Part shown: piece after piece, positions 40,164-50,257 of the stretch | How the letters are laid out: every line of letters starts with the position of its first letter | Position numbering within the stretch: the first letter of the stretch is position 1 | Source: Alteromonas pelagimontana | GTDB lineage: Bacteria; Pseudomonadota; Gammaproteobacteria; Enterobacterales; Alteromonadaceae | DNA: 64,000 nucleotides | Direction of reading: 5' to 3' | Assembly: GCF_002499975.2 (NCBI RefSeq) | Contig: NZ_CP052766.1 | Location: forward strand, 3,472,001-3,536,000 | Translations under genes and position numbers: made by a program | Notes under the pieces: model-generated | Told to the model about the DNA's origin: nothing | Databases searched by the model: none | Seen by the model: the letters and a program-made list of their open reading frames with translations, nothing else

Positions 40164-41786
40164 ATGTTGAAGTATACCAGTATTAGTCGATTGGTAATGA
40201 CGCCTGTCTTAGCGGCACTTATAATTCTTGTTCTGTTGAATGCATCCTCCATTCACAAATCGTTTTCACTGCTAAACCATTTTGATCAGTTAGAAAAAAC
40301 ACTTGTGACCGCCGAGCGGGATGTAAGCAAAATCCTGAGCACGTTTAAAACGCAGGTGCAGGAATGGAAAAACGTATTGTTACGTGGAAGTGACGAAGCA
40401 AAAAGGAATAAATACTGGGCAAGCTTTCAGGCACGGGAAGCAGAAATTGACTCTGCTTTTGAGGCGCTATTGTTAAATCCCAAAATCAGTGATACGGCCA
40501 GAGCTGATATTGAAAGGTTCATGCGAGCCCACCAGACAATGGCCGCAAAGTATCGGGAAGGGTACAACGCGTTTGTGGCGTCAGGCTTTGACGCAAAAGT
40601 TGCAGATAGCTACGTACAGGGAATAGACCGCGAGCCGGCACAATTACTCGCCGCTATTGGTAAGAATATTGCTGAACAGTCTCAGCAGGCGTTTGAAGAT
40701 ATGCGTACCGACACCCGGCAAACGCTCTGGACTATTTTGTTTGCAGCCGTGGCGCTTTCGATATTAAGCACCCTTTATGTGGTTGTCCGGTTACGTCGCC
40801 AGGTTATTAATCCCACTAAAGAAATAGCCAGCGGGCTAGCGAAATTAGCAAGCAGCCAGTACAGCGACCGAATCAGCTATTCCAGTGAACATGAATTGGG
40901 GGTATTGGCTGACTCGGCTAGAGCTATCCAAAATAAACTTCAGTCATCAGTAAACCAGCTTCAGCATGCAGAAAAAGATATGAAAAAGGCGGTTTCGACA
41001 TTAGGAGAAGTGAGTGAATCGATACAGCAAGGCGCGGTAGAGCAGCATGAAACCAGCCAAACCCTTGACAGCAGCACTGACAAGCTGCGTGAAATTGTAC
41101 AGAGCCTGGTGTCAATTACCGATCAGGTTGCAGTGGCAACCAATAACTCCGAGCGCAATGTGGCCAGTTGTTACGCCACCTTTGAGAAAGCGAACGAGGG
41201 ATTTCGCCAGCTTGCAAACACCGTCAATCAATCCAGCGAAATAGTGAATGACTTGCAAAGCCGGAGCGCCAACATTTTAAAAGTGGTGAATGTCATTAAC
41301 GAGATTGCAGATCAAACCAATTTACTGGCATTAAACGCGGCAATTGAAGCGGCAAGAGCGGGAGAGCACGGGCGCGGTTTCGCAGTGGTAGCCGATGAAG
41401 TGCGGGCACTAGCTGCCAAGACGCAGCAATCTACGCGGGAAATTAATAACATACTTACTAGCTTTGAAGCGGAAGCAAGAGGCGCAGTAACGGCAATGCA
41501 GGCAGGTAAAGCGTTGTCAGAAAGTAATGCACAGGAAGCGGGTACCGCCCTTATCACACTCACTACTGTGGTAAATGATATCAAAGAAACCTCGACAGTG
41601 GTGGTGGCACTAAACGCTGCAGCTGATGAACAGGAAGCGGTACTAAGCGATGTAGAAACGGTGATTCAAAACGTAATAAGTTCTTCAAAACGCTATCATC
41701 AATTATCTCAGCGAAACGATATTTCTCATTCAATGCAAAGTATGGCAATGAATGTAGAAAAAGTTGTTCATGCGCTAACCAGGTAA
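40164..41786 (+). CDS. Methyl-accepting chemotaxis protein
   Basis: A 540-residue inner-membrane chemoreceptor. Order: first helix about 11-28, periplasmic ligand domain about 30-190 (helical), second helix about 191-209, HAMP (about 212-265), then the cytoplasmic signalling hairpin. The highly conserved tip reads [22 protein letters not shown], followed by [15 protein letters not shown]. There is no C-terminal CheR/CheB-binding pentapeptide. AGAGG precedes the ATG. The ligand is unknown, and no che genes are nearby. Confidence 0.93.
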   Translation: MLKYTSISRLVMTPVLAALIILVLLNASSIHKSFSLLNHFDQLEKTLVTAERDVSKILSTFKTQVQEWKNVLLRGSDEAKRNKYWASFQAREAEIDSAFEALLLNPKISDTARADIERFMRAHQTMAAKYREGYNAFVASGFDAKVADSYVQGIDREPAQLLAAIGKNIAEQSQQAFEDMRTDTRQTLWTILFAAVALSILSTLYVVVRLRRQVINPTKEIASGLAKLASSQYSDRISYSSEHELGVLADSARAIQNKLQSSVNQLQHAEKDMKKAVSTLGEVSESIQQGAVEQHETSQTLDSSTDKLREIVQSLVSITDQVAVATNNSERNVASCYATFEKANEGFRQLANTVNQSSEIVNDLQSRSANILKVVNVINEIADQTNLLALNAAIEAARAGEHGRGFAVVADEVRALAAKTQQSTREINNILTSFEAEARGAVTAMQAGKALSESNAQEAGTALITLTTVVNDIKETSTVVVALNAAADEQEAVLSDVETVIQNVISSSKRYHQLSQRNDISHSMQSMAMNVEKVVHALTR

Positions 41787-42112
41787 TACTTATCTGCAAA
41801 GAGATGTACTCAGTCAGCGAGAAAAAGCTGCGCCGCTCGGTGGATGACGCTGCTTTAATATATGCTACTTCATAAAGAAACGTCGTTTTGGGCATACCAG
41901 AGCTAACGAATAGCCCAAATTATGAAGCAGTTGATTGGCGAGAGATCGCGAATGATTGTTAAGCGATAAGTGAAGATTTCTTAGCCGAACATCTGGAGCA
42001 TGGATGCTCCAGCAGAGCCACCAGGGATGATGTTACGGCGTTTCGGATGAGCAATTTTACATATTCCTTGAGACTGCTGAATTTTTTTCATACTTGCCTG
42101 AGTGGATTGGTA
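41787..42112. other. Gap between chemoreceptor and pldA
   Basis: This 326-base gap has no convincing gene. It contains an inverted repeat, TTTGGGC (41887-41893) with GCCCAAA (41913-41919), without a T run, and then dispersed hairpin repeat copy B. No promoter or RNA gene is evident. Confidence 0.6.
41942..42016. repeat. Dispersed hairpin repeat, copy B
   Basis: This 75-bp stretch matches copy A (2453-2526) across its whole length: GAGATCGCG, a short variable stretch, GCGATAAGTG, TTTCTTAGCCGAAC, then the perfect hairpin CTGGAGCAT-GG-ATGCTCCAG and CAGA. It lies 3' of two convergent genes. The sequence match ends sharply after CAGCAGA in both copies, which suggests a defined element end. Confidence 0.75.
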
Positions 42113-43036
42113 TTACAGAAATACAAGTTGGAACCCGACGCCAATGCGTTCCTGAGAGTGATTATAATCAATCAGGGAATCGCCATAGCCGTTAAAATAC
42201 TGCAGCAACAATTCGTATCGGTCGGTGATCGGATAGGTGAGGTTAAGCTCAATACTGCCACGGTTGGTATTGAAGTTCATATTATTACGTAGCAGCGCCA
42301 GAATTTGAAAGTTTCCCAAACGCGTACCATATCCCATTTCTGCACGTCCATAATAGTTACTGATCTCAGGATTATCATCCCCAGACGGATCGTCCGGGGT
42401 CAGTTTTTCGTCTTCCGGGATACGATACCAGGCTTTGAGATAATAGATATTATCGACGTCGCTGAACAACAATGACGCAAACAGCCGATTCCAGCTTCTT
42501 GAACGAACTCCGCTTTGACCATTGGACATATGGTTAAAGCCCACCTGAAACGTGTTGAAATCGTATCCCAGTACTGAAAAGTCAGCCTCTCGCTGATAAA
42601 AAACTTCAGGCTGATAATTGGTTTCCCGAAAAGGCTTGGACGCCTGGCTGTTATACAGCTGCCAAAACGACGTGAGGGTAAAACCAAAGTACATGCCATC
42701 AACGGTCTTTTCTTCAAGATAAAGAGGAAATTTCACACTTAGTTGAAACTTGGCTTCTTTATTATCTACTGTCTGCGCCGTTAAATCTTCATTTCCTACA
42801 GTGCTGGGATCGCTGACATAAGTGATAGGCAATACAAAATTTGGGCGATGCTGCGTAATGGTAAACAGGTTGTCTATCGCATTGCGATCTGATTTAAATC
42901 TCGAACTGAGAATGCTTTCGGGTTTCTGCGGTGTTTGTTGGGCTTCGGGGGTGGTGGTGCTGTCTTCCTGAGCAAGAATGGGAGTGCTGATAATTGCCAG
43001 CAGCATCCCGGCAATGGCCTTGACTAAATATTTCAA
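42113..43036 (-). CDS. pldA: Outer-membrane phospholipase A (OMPLA)
   Basis: PldA is a 12-strand barrel that hydrolyses phospholipids appearing in the outer leaflet. The 307-residue protein starts at a TTG with GGAG eight bases upstream, has a signal peptide (cleavage near ILA-QE) and ends with the phenylalanine/leucine-rich strand GVGFQLVFL. The catalytic His and Ser lie in GFNHMSNGQS and the Asn in SRSWNRLF. The SFWQLYN and FRETNYQPEVF segments are family hallmarks. The metallohydrolase gene lies just upstream on the same strand. Confidence 0.93.
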   Translation of the reverse strand: MKYLVKAIAGMLLAIISTPILAQEDSTTTPEAQQTPQKPESILSSRFKSDRNAIDNLFTITQHRPNFVLPITYVSDPSTVGNEDLTAQTVDNKEAKFQLSVKFPLYLEEKTVDGMYFGFTLTSFWQLYNSQASKPFRETNYQPEVFYQREADFSVLGYDFNTFQVGFNHMSNGQSGVRSRSWNRLFASLLFSDVDNIYYLKAWYRIPEDEKLTPDDPSGDDNPEISNYYGRAEMGYGTRLGNFQILALLRNNMNFNTNRGSIELNLTYPITDRYELLLQYFNGYGDSLIDYNHSQERIGVGFQLVFL

Positions 43037-43057
43037 GGGAGGAACTCCGTGTTGAGG

Positions 43058-43897
43058 TTAAAATTGCAACGTGTGACCTTCGGCGGCAGCAACCAGCGAT
43101 AACGGAGACTCGGCGATACCGATGTAGTGGTGACAATGTTCTACCACTGCATCGATTTCCTCATCTGTTCTCTCCGGATCGTGACTATATAGTGCAAGCA
43201 TCTTCGCATTACAGGCCATCGACAGTTTTACCGCTTCTTCAGCAACCGAGTGGCCCCATCCGCATTTATCTGGCATGTCGCTCATCATATACTGTGCATC
43301 ATGAATAATTAGATCAGCATTGCGGGCAAAATCTACGAATGTCAGAAAGTCTGTTTCTTTTTTGTACGGCGGATATAACTCGTTATCCGTAATATAGGCA
43401 ATCTTGGCGCCATTGTCTTCAATACAGTAGGCACTGCCTTTGCCGGGATGGTTCATCGGTAAGCGGCTAATTGTGGCGCTGCCAATTTTCCAGGTGTCAA
43501 CATGATCAGGAAGAGGCTTTACCTGGATATTAGAAGCCAGAGCAGAGATTGGAACGGGAAACACCGATCCCTCCATCTGTTTTAGTATCTTATCATGTTC
43601 CGGTTCAGTGGTTTGTCCAGGGTTGATGATAATGGATCGGTCTTTTTGATAAATAGGGGCAAAGAAAGGGAAACCTTGAATATGATCCCAGTGATTGTGA
43701 GTCAATAAAAGATAGATTGGCGATGTTTTCTTAACCAGCATATTGCCAAGCGCTCGAATGCCCGTGCCAGCGTCGAGAATAATATCGGTGCCATCGGCCA
43801 AACAAACGTGAACACATGCAGTATTGCCTCCATAACGCACAAATTGGGCGCCTGGGGTGGGTATAGACCCCCGCACCCCATAAAAAGTCAACTGCAT
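43058..43897 (-). CDS. Metallo-beta-lactamase-fold hydrolase
   Basis: A 279-residue cytosolic protein of the MBL-fold type. The metal motif THNHWDHIQG (HxHxDH) is at about residues 66-75, the third-ligand His is in MNHPGKG, an Asp in YITDNE and IIHDAQYM, and a late His in YSHDPERTDEE. The pattern resembles RNase Z/PhnP-like phosphodiesterases. The N-terminal GVRGSIPTPG is typical of a subgroup found with two-component and cyclic-nucleotide genes. The substrate is unknown. It is 21 bases upstream of pldA and may be co-transcribed. Confidence 0.85.
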   Translation of the reverse strand: MQLTFYGVRGSIPTPGAQFVRYGGNTACVHVCLADGTDIILDAGTGIRALGNMLVKKTSPIYLLLTHNHWDHIQGFPFFAPIYQKDRSIIINPGQTTEPEHDKILKQMEGSVFPVPISALASNIQVKPLPDHVDTWKIGSATISRLPMNHPGKGSAYCIEDNGAKIAYITDNELYPPYKKETDFLTFVDFARNADLIIHDAQYMMSDMPDKCGWGHSVAEEAVKLSMACNAKMLALYSHDPERTDEEIDAVVEHCHHYIGIAESPLSLVAAAEGHTLQF

Positions 43898-43934
43898 GTA
43901 TCCCCCTGAACTGGCTCCTCAATGACTACGCGAA

Positions 43935-45641
43935 TTAGATATTGGCAATAAAGTCACTGACTCCGTCTATAGCAAGCATTTGTGTTTCACCTGTACGACG
44001 GTTTTTATATTCCACCTGCTGATTGTCCAGATTTCTTTCGCCAATGACAATACTATGAGGTATGCCAATTAATTCCATGTCATTAAACATTACACCTGGA
44101 CGTTCTTTACGATCATCAAATAGCACCTCTATGCCCATTGCAACAAGCTTGTTGTACATAGCTTCTGCGACGTCTTTAATGCGCTGGGACTTGTGCATAT
44201 TCATCGGAATTAACGCAACTTTAAAAGGTGCAATTGGATCAGGCCAGATGATGCCGAATTTGTCATGATTCTGCTCAATTGCTGCCGCCACAATGCGCGA
44301 AACGCCTATGCCATAGCAACCCATTGTCAGAATTTGATGCTTACCGGTTTCACTTAGCACGCCGCAGTTCATGGCTTGAGAATATTTGTCGCCAAGCTGA
44401 AAAATATGACCTACTTCTATACCGCGCTTGATTTCCAGGGAACCATTACCGTCTGGAGACGCATCACCTGCCTGAACATTGCGAATGTCTACAGTGGTAG
44501 GCGAGCCCTTCCAATTTTCATTTATCCAGAGAGTATCAGCTTCATTGGCACCGCAAATAAAATCAGCCAGTGCTGCTGCGCTGTGATCGACAAATATTGG
44601 CAGCTTACATTCCAGTGGACTGGCGAAGGAAGGATGACACCCCAGCACCGCAGCAGCCTTTTCATCGGTAGCAATTACCAGCGGAGACATCACGCCATCC
44701 ACCTTTTCTGCTTTTATTTCGTTTAAAGAATGGTCGGCGCGCAGCACCAGCATAACCCAGTTTTCAGCGGATAGTTCGGTATTTTCAGCTTGTACTACTA
44801 CTACCTTTAAGGCTGCGGCTGTATCTTTGCCGTGGGCATGATAAAACTCTTCCCATGACTGATCTTCCGATTTCACGATTTTTTCCGCCTGAGCGCCAGA
44901 AGGTGAGGCCGAAGCATCAGGTGCCAGCGCCGGCGCCATTTCCACGTTGGCCGCATAGTCAGAAGCTGTTGAAAAGGCGATAGCGTCTTCACCGGAGTCT
45001 GCTAGAACATGAAATTCATGTGAGACACTGCCGCCAATAGAGCCAGAATCGGCAATAACAGCACGAAAATCCAGCCCAAGACGGGTAAAGATATTGCTGT
45101 ACGCCTGATACATTTTCTCGTAGGTCTCGCTTAAGCTATCTGCATCCAAATGGAAGCTGTAAGCATCTTTCATGGTAAATTCACGACCACGCATAATACC
45201 GAAGCGCGGGCGTACTTCATCGCGGAATTTGGTTTGGATTTGGTATAAGTTGATGGGCAACTGTTTGTAACTGTTAATTTCGTTACGTACTAGCGCCGTT
45301 ATCACTTCTTCGTGAGTAGGGCCGAGAACGAAATCTCGTTGATGACGGTCCTTTACGCGTAATAATTCCGGGCCATATTCTTCCCATCGACCGGACTCTT
45401 CCCATAAATCAGCAGGTTGAACAACAGGCATCAGCAATTCAATAGCACCTGCTTTATTCATTTCATCGCGGACAATGTCGGCGATTTTATTCAATACCCT
45501 CAACCCTGTCGGCAGCCAGGTGTACAGCCCTGACGCTAATTTTCTGATCATACCGGCCCGAAGCATCAGCTGGTGGCTAATGACTTCCGCATCGGCGGGG
45601 GTTTCTTTTTGCGTCGACAGTAGGTATTGACTTGTGCGCAT
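43935..45641 (-). CDS. proS: Prolyl-tRNA synthetase
   Basis: This class II synthetase charges tRNA-Pro. The 568-residue bacterial-type protein has the N-terminal [15 protein letters not shown] and catalytic motifs ([36 protein letters not shown]). An editing INS domain follows (about residues 225-400), then the anticodon-binding C-terminal domain ([16 protein letters not shown]). trmO lies just upstream on the same strand. Confidence 0.97.
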   Translation of the reverse strand: MRTSQYLLSTQKETPADAEVISHQLMLRAGMIRKLASGLYTWLPTGLRVLNKIADIVRDEMNKAGAIELLMPVVQPADLWEESGRWEEYGPELLRVKDRHQRDFVLGPTHEEVITALVRNEINSYKQLPINLYQIQTKFRDEVRPRFGIMRGREFTMKDAYSFHLDADSLSETYEKMYQAYSNIFTRLGLDFRAVIADSGSIGGSVSHEFHVLADSGEDAIAFSTASDYAANVEMAPALAPDASASPSGAQAEKIVKSEDQSWEEFYHAHGKDTAAALKVVVVQAENTELSAENWVMLVLRADHSLNEIKAEKVDGVMSPLVIATDEKAAAVLGCHPSFASPLECKLPIFVDHSAAALADFICGANEADTLWINENWKGSPTTVDIRNVQAGDASPDGNGSLEIKRGIEVGHIFQLGDKYSQAMNCGVLSETGKHQILTMGCYGIGVSRIVAAAIEQNHDKFGIIWPDPIAPFKVALIPMNMHKSQRIKDVAEAMYNKLVAMGIEVLFDDRKERPGVMFNDMELIGIPHSIVIGERNLDNQQVEYKNRRTGETQMLAIDGVSDFIANI

Positions 45642-45728
45642 TGCGACTATTCATCCTTTAACGAGAGAGAAAAACCGCCGTATTCTAGCAGTATCGAAAT
45701 AGCCACAACAGTAAATTCTCCTGCTCCT

Positions 45729-46454
45729 TCAGCGAGTACTGTCAGCCGGAGCGATCTTGCTGACGTGGATCCTGCCGTCAATTACGCGCCAGCTAACGTC
45801 AAGGTCATACAGAGCCGCATGATAAGTTTTGGGATCGTCATTCAGCTTATGTTTGTAGGCTGGACGAGGATCCTGACGCAAAATATCCTGAATAAGTTGC
45901 TGCAACTGAGGATAACGATTATGCGCCGATTGCAAATAGCTCGCAGCCTGTTCGGAAAAAGTAACTTCACGATTGGGAATGGAAGCGTAACGCTCTAGGG
46001 GATCCGTGGCATTATCTAAAGCATCGGCATAAGGTAAATAAGGTTTAATATCCACAATCGGTGTGCCGTTAAGTAAATCAACGCCGCTGACAAGCAGCAC
46101 CTTTTGTCCGTCAACGTCTTTTACACCTTCGTTTTTGACCACCGACATACCGATCCCATTGGGACGATGGGTGCTTCGACTTGCGAAGACGCCGAGGGTA
46201 TTGTTGCCGCCAAGTCTGGGCGCCTTCACTGCAGCTTTCCAACCTCTGGATAAAGTCTCGTGGAAAATAAATAATAACCAGAGGTGGCTGAATGTTTCGA
46301 TACCTTTTAAACATCTGGGGTCGGCAAATTCAGGCGTAAATTTAACTATTCCTGGTGCGTTGGCAAGATTAGGTTGACGAGGGATCGTGAACTTTTGCTG
46401 AAATGGCGTGTCAATAATAGCGATGGGGGTAATGTCAAACGTAAGTTTGGTCAT
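45729..46454 (-). CDS. trmO: tRNA t6A37 N6-methyltransferase TrmO (TsaA)
   Basis: TrmO uses S-adenosylmethionine to methylate threonylcarbamoyladenosine at position 37 of a threonine tRNA. The 241-residue protein has the YaeB/TsaA domain: FAIPRQP-type start (FTIPRQPNLANA), FSHLWLLFIFHE, RSTHRPNGIGMSVVK and VDIKPYLPYAD. Upstream, beyond 46455, lies a candidate small RNA on the opposite strand. Confidence 0.93.
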   Translation of the reverse strand: MTKLTFDITPIAIIDTPFQQKFTIPRQPNLANAPGIVKFTPEFADPRCLKGIETFSHLWLLFIFHETLSRGWKAAVKAPRLGGNNTLGVFASRSTHRPNGIGMSVVKNEGVKDVDGQKVLLVSGVDLLNGTPIVDIKPYLPYADALDNATDPLERYASIPNREVTFSEQAASYLQSAHNRYPQLQQLIQDILRQDPRPAYKHKLNDDPKTYHAALYDLDVSWRVIDGRIHVSKIAPADSTR

Positions 46455-46506
46455 ATCAAGGAATGTCAGAGTTTGGGATTACGAAGTATGTTGTCATAAT
46501 TCTCTC

Positions 46507-46626
46507 ACATTTTTTTGCTATTTTACCCTCTCTCATTTTGCTGTACCCAGTTTCGATTTGGGTTTGTCGTTGCTGGTCTCCCTGGAACCCATCTTTTTAG
46601 CCCGCCTGTTTTAGGCGGGTTTTTTA
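46507..46626 (+). ncRNA. Candidate small RNA
   Basis: A plus-strand intrinsic terminator, CCCGCCT (46601-46607) with AGGCGGG (46613-46619) and six T, stands between divergent genes with no plus-strand gene before it. A possible promoter is TTGGGA (46473-46478), 16 bases, CATAAT (46495-46500). A second option is the extended -10 TGCTATTTT at 46516-46524. The transcript would be 100-120 bases with a second hairpin, ACCCAG/TTGGGT (46545-46563), and a pyrimidine-rich 5' part. No known sRNA family is recognised. Confidence 0.5.
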
Positions 46627-46758
46627 TACGTCCTGATCGGTATTAAGGGATGATTGAAAATCGCTGTTATGTCACTATATCTCTCTCGCTGGCCGCATGG
46701 CCATTAAACATTTGTTGTATGTCGGAAAATCATAAAAGATGATCGCGATAGGAAACCT

Positions 46759-47685
46759 ATGATCTCAGTAAAAAATCTTTCCAAAATGTTTAGCCATTTT
46801 AAGGCAGTAGATGATTTATCTTTTGAGGTGAAGCCCGGTGATATTGTGGGTTTTCTGGGCCCCAATGGGGCGGGGAAATCCACGACTATGAAAATGCTCA
46901 CCGGCTTTCTTACGCCGACTTCAGGTTCAATAAAAATTAATGGGCTAAAAATGCCTGAAAAAGCCAAAGCAATTCAAAAGAATATTGGCTACTTGCCTGA
47001 AGGAGCCCCCGCTTATGGGGATATGTCCGTTTTCCAGTTTCTGCACTTTATTGCAGATGTTAGAGGATTATCCGGTAAGAAAAAGAAGTCTCGTATTAAA
47101 GATGTGATAGAAAAAGTGGAGCTTCAGGAAGTACTTAATCGGCCAATTGAAAATTTATCCAAAGGATTTAAGCGTCGGGTAGGGCTGGCGCAGGCGATTA
47201 TCCACGATCCGCAAATCCTTATTCTTGATGAGCCCACAGACGGGTTGGACCCTAATCAGAAACATCAGGTTCGGCGACTGATTCAAACAATGTCACGGGA
47301 TAAAATAGTTATTATTTCCACCCATATTCTTGAAGAAGTCACTGCGGTGTGTAATCGGGTAATGATTATTGCCAACGGTGCTTTACGTTTTGACGATACC
47401 CCCGCTGCCTTGCAACAGCGTTCACGTTTCAATCAGGCGGTTACTATTAAATTCAGCTATGCCTCCGATATTTCCGGTCTTGCGGAGATTGAGGGCGTAG
47501 CGGATATGGAAGTTAACCGCAGTGACGGTATGGTCACTTTATTTCCTGAACCCGGGCATTATATTCTGGGGCCGGTGACGGCACATATTCAGCATTTTCG
47601 ACTGCCGGTGGATCGGCTCTACGTAGAGCAGGGGCGGCTAGATGATGTATTTCGAGAGATTACCTCATCGGAGGTAGCAGCATGA
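46759..47685 (+). CDS. ABC transporter ATP-binding protein (GldA-like)
   Basis: A 308-residue ATPase. Walker A GPNGAGKSTTMKML (about residues 35-48), Q-loop near YLPEGAPAYGD, signature NLSKGFKRRVGLAQAI, Walker B ILILDEPTDGLDPNQ, H-loop STHILEEV. The extended C-terminal region (~80 residues) is typical of GldA/NatA-type exporters. It overlaps the permease gene by four bases. Together with the next three genes it forms a module seen in gliding bacteria but also in many non-gliding gammaproteobacteria. The exported substrate is unknown. Confidence 0.9.
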   Translation: MISVKNLSKMFSHFKAVDDLSFEVKPGDIVGFLGPNGAGKSTTMKMLTGFLTPTSGSIKINGLKMPEKAKAIQKNIGYLPEGAPAYGDMSVFQFLHFIADVRGLSGKKKKSRIKDVIEKVELQEVLNRPIENLSKGFKRRVGLAQAIIHDPQILILDEPTDGLDPNQKHQVRRLIQTMSRDKIVIISTHILEEVTAVCNRVMIIANGALRFDDTPAALQQRSRFNQAVTIKFSYASDISGLAEIEGVADMEVNRSDGMVTLFPEPGHYILGPVTAHIQHFRLPVDRLYVEQGRLDDVFREITSSEVAA

Positions 47686-48413
47686 ATGTATGGCTGATTG
47701 CAAAGCGAGAGTTTAGCAGCTTTTTTTCCACCCCCGTCGCATACGTGTTTATCGCCATTTTTTTAATGTTAAGTAGTATTTTCACGTTTTTTGTAGGAAA
47801 TTTTTACGAGCGCGGACAAGCAGATCTATTGCCGTTTTTTAATTTTCATCCATGGCTATACCTGTTTCTTGTTCCTGCCATTGCAATGCGTTCCTGGGCA
47901 GAAGAGCGCCGCTCAGGCAGCATCGAATTGTTGATGACATTACCTGTTTCTATTTGGGAAGCCGTAATAGGTAAGTTTTTCGCAGCCTGGGCGGTACTGG
48001 GGCTCGCACTCGTTCTCACGTTCCCATTGTGGCTCACCGTAACGTACCTGGGTAAGCCAGATCACGGTATTATCGTTGCCGCTTATTTAGGAAGCTGGCT
48101 GATGGCTGGTGCATTTCTGGCAATTAGCATGTGTATGTCGGCAATGACGAAAAATCAGGTAATTGCCTTTATTCTGGCTGTTGTTATCTGCTTTTTATTT
48201 GTGATGAGTGGCACCGCTGTGGTCTTGGATGCGTTTCGCTACTGGGCTGCTACTCTCACTATCGATACCGTTGCGTCATTTAGTTTTTTAACACATTACG
48301 ATGCCATGGCTAAAGGCGTACTGGCGTTAAACGATGTTACTTATTTTCTGCTGGTAATTTTTATCTGGCTGTATGCCGGGTTAATTATTGTTGAACAGAA
48401 AAAGGCCCACTGA
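47682..48413 (+). CDS. ABC transporter permease (GldF-like, ABC-2 type)
   Basis: A 243-residue membrane protein with six predicted helices. The N-terminal MNVWLIAKREFSSFFSTPVAYVF is a classic ABC-2 permease start, and EERRSGSIELLMTLPVS is the coupling segment that contacts the ATPase. Its stop and the next ATG overlap by one base (TGATG). It pairs with the preceding ATPase. Confidence 0.9.
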   Translation: MNVWLIAKREFSSFFSTPVAYVFIAIFLMLSSIFTFFVGNFYERGQADLLPFFNFHPWLYLFLVPAIAMRSWAEERRSGSIELLMTLPVSIWEAVIGKFFAAWAVLGLALVLTFPLWLTVTYLGKPDHGIIVAAYLGSWLMAGAFLAISMCMSAMTKNQVIAFILAVVICFLFVMSGTAVVLDAFRYWAATLTIDTVASFSFLTHYDAMAKGVLALNDVTYFLLVIFIWLYAGLIIVEQKKAH

Positions 48414-50257
48414 TGAAGAAAATTACAGCAATTATCAGTTTACTGCTGCTGGCAGTACTTTTTGTGGGGTTGGTACTAGTTAACAATCAACTTCTAAGTC
48501 AAGTGCGCGTAGATCTTACAGAGAATCAGGTGTACTCACTGTCAGAGGGCAGTAAATCGGTTCTTGAAGATATTGACGAACCTCTTACGCTTTACTTTTT
48601 CTATTCGGATTCAGCCTCTAAAGGCATGACGAGTCTGCGCAATTATGCAGACAGGGTGAAAAGTCTGCTGCAAGAATATGAACAGGCGGCAGACGGCATG
48701 ATTAAACTTGAAGTTATTGATCCTGAACCCTTTTCAGAAGCGGAAGATCAAGCTACGCAATTTGGTTTAACGGGTGCCACTGTAGGACCGATAGGCGAAG
48801 CGATCTACTTCGGGCTGGCCGGAACCAATGCGCTTGATGATCAATTTACCATTGCTTTTTTTGATCCTCAAAAAGAGCAGTTTCTGGAGTATGACATCAG
48901 CAAGCTGATTTACCAGCTTAGCGATCCTGAAGAAGTAAAACTGGCGTTGGTAACAGATTTGCCCGTGACCGGCGGGCAGAATCCGATGACAGGACAATTT
49001 ACACCACCGATGGTATTTTTCGACCAGCTATCGCAGCTTTATGATGTGGAAGTCGTTGAAAGCAATGCCGACGCTTTACCTGAGCACACCGATGTGGTCA
49101 TGCTGGCGCATCCTGGTAAACTTACTGAAAAGCTTCGTTATGCTATTGATCAATTTGCCATGAATGAAGGTCGGGTTCTTGCTTTTGTCGATCCTCATTA
49201 TGAATCCGCCCCAATGTCGATGATGGGCTCAATGGGCGCTAATTCTTCCACCTTAACCTTATTGCAAAGTTGGGGAATAAACGCCGATTTACAAAAAGTG
49301 GTGCTAGATGCGCGATTAGGCCTGGACATTCGAGCTCAGGATGGTGGCATAGTTACGCATCCGGGAATTCTCGGTCTGACAGCACAAGAACTTAACCGTC
49401 AGGATGTAACTACCGCGAATCTTGAAAGCATTAATGGCGCATCTTTTGGCACATTGTCTTTGGTGCAGGGTAGTCAACTACGGCAGGAATCGCTGTTTAC
49501 CAGCTCTGCTGATGCCCGGCTCATCAGTGCTGAAATGTATTCACAGAATATGGATCCTGCTGCGTTACAGAAGGAGCTGGATGGCGCTACCCAATCCTAT
49601 GTATTAGCTGCCCGTTTTACTGGCCGGGCAACGTCTGCGTATAGCGGCCCCGTCGCTGAGGCAACAGCCTTCAGCAGTAACACAAGCAAAATCAGCGTTA
49701 TTGTAGTAGCTGATGTTGATATGCTTGCTGATCGTTTTTGGGTCCAGCAAAGCAATTTTTTTGGTGAGACCGTTTATACGCCTTTTGCAAATAATGGTGA
49801 TTTCATCACCAATGCCACAGAAAACCTAGCGGGTAGCAATGCATTGATCAGTGTGCGCAGTAGGGGCACGTTCGTGCGACCGTTTGAACGCGTGCAGGAA
49901 CTGGAACTAAAAGCACAAGCGCGCTACCGCGAACATGAAGAGAAACTGCAGACTGAGCTGGCTGATACCGAAGCGCAGTTATCTCAGTTACAAAGTCATC
50001 CAGGGCAGAGCGGCGCGCTGGTTGTAAGCGCTGAGCAACAAGCAGCCATAGATGATTTTGTAGCCAAGCGGGTGGCGATCCGCAAGCAACTACGTGAAGT
50101 GCGGTATCAGCTTGAAAGGGATATCGACGCGTTGGGGAACTGGCTGAAGTTCGTCAATATTGCAGCAGCACCTTTGCTGCTGGTGATCCTTCTTTTCGGA
50201 TTGTCGCGATTGTTCCGGCGTAAGGCGGGCGCGGTATACACAGGAGTTAGATCGTGA
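48413..50257 (+). CDS. GldG-like ABC-associated membrane protein
   Basis: A 614-residue protein. One helix near the N-terminus (about 4-24) precedes a large periplasmic part with the DUF7088/GldG-type pattern (VDLTENQVYSLSEGSKSVL, EPLTLYFFYSD). A predicted coiled coil (about 490-570, ELKAQARYREHEEKLQTELA) precedes a C-terminal helix (about 582-600). The periplasmic part probably works with the exporter on cell-envelope material. It overlaps the DUF4340 gene by four bases. Confidence 0.85.
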   Translation: MKKITAIISLLLLAVLFVGLVLVNNQLLSQVRVDLTENQVYSLSEGSKSVLEDIDEPLTLYFFYSDSASKGMTSLRNYADRVKSLLQEYEQAADGMIKLEVIDPEPFSEAEDQATQFGLTGATVGPIGEAIYFGLAGTNALDDQFTIAFFDPQKEQFLEYDISKLIYQLSDPEEVKLALVTDLPVTGGQNPMTGQFTPPMVFFDQLSQLYDVEVVESNADALPEHTDVVMLAHPGKLTEKLRYAIDQFAMNEGRVLAFVDPHYESAPMSMMGSMGANSSTLTLLQSWGINADLQKVVLDARLGLDIRAQDGGIVTHPGILGLTAQELNRQDVTTANLESINGASFGTLSLVQGSQLRQESLFTSSADARLISAEMYSQNMDPAALQKELDGATQSYVLAARFTGRATSAYSGPVAEATAFSSNTSKISVIVVADVDMLADRFWVQQSNFFGETVYTPFANNGDFITNATENLAGSNALISVRSRGTFVRPFERVQELELKAQARYREHEEKLQTELADTEAQLSQLQSHPGQSGALVVSAEQQAAIDDFVAKRVAIRKQLREVRYQLERDIDALGNWLKFVNIAAAPLLLVILLFGLSRLFRRKAGAVYTGVRS

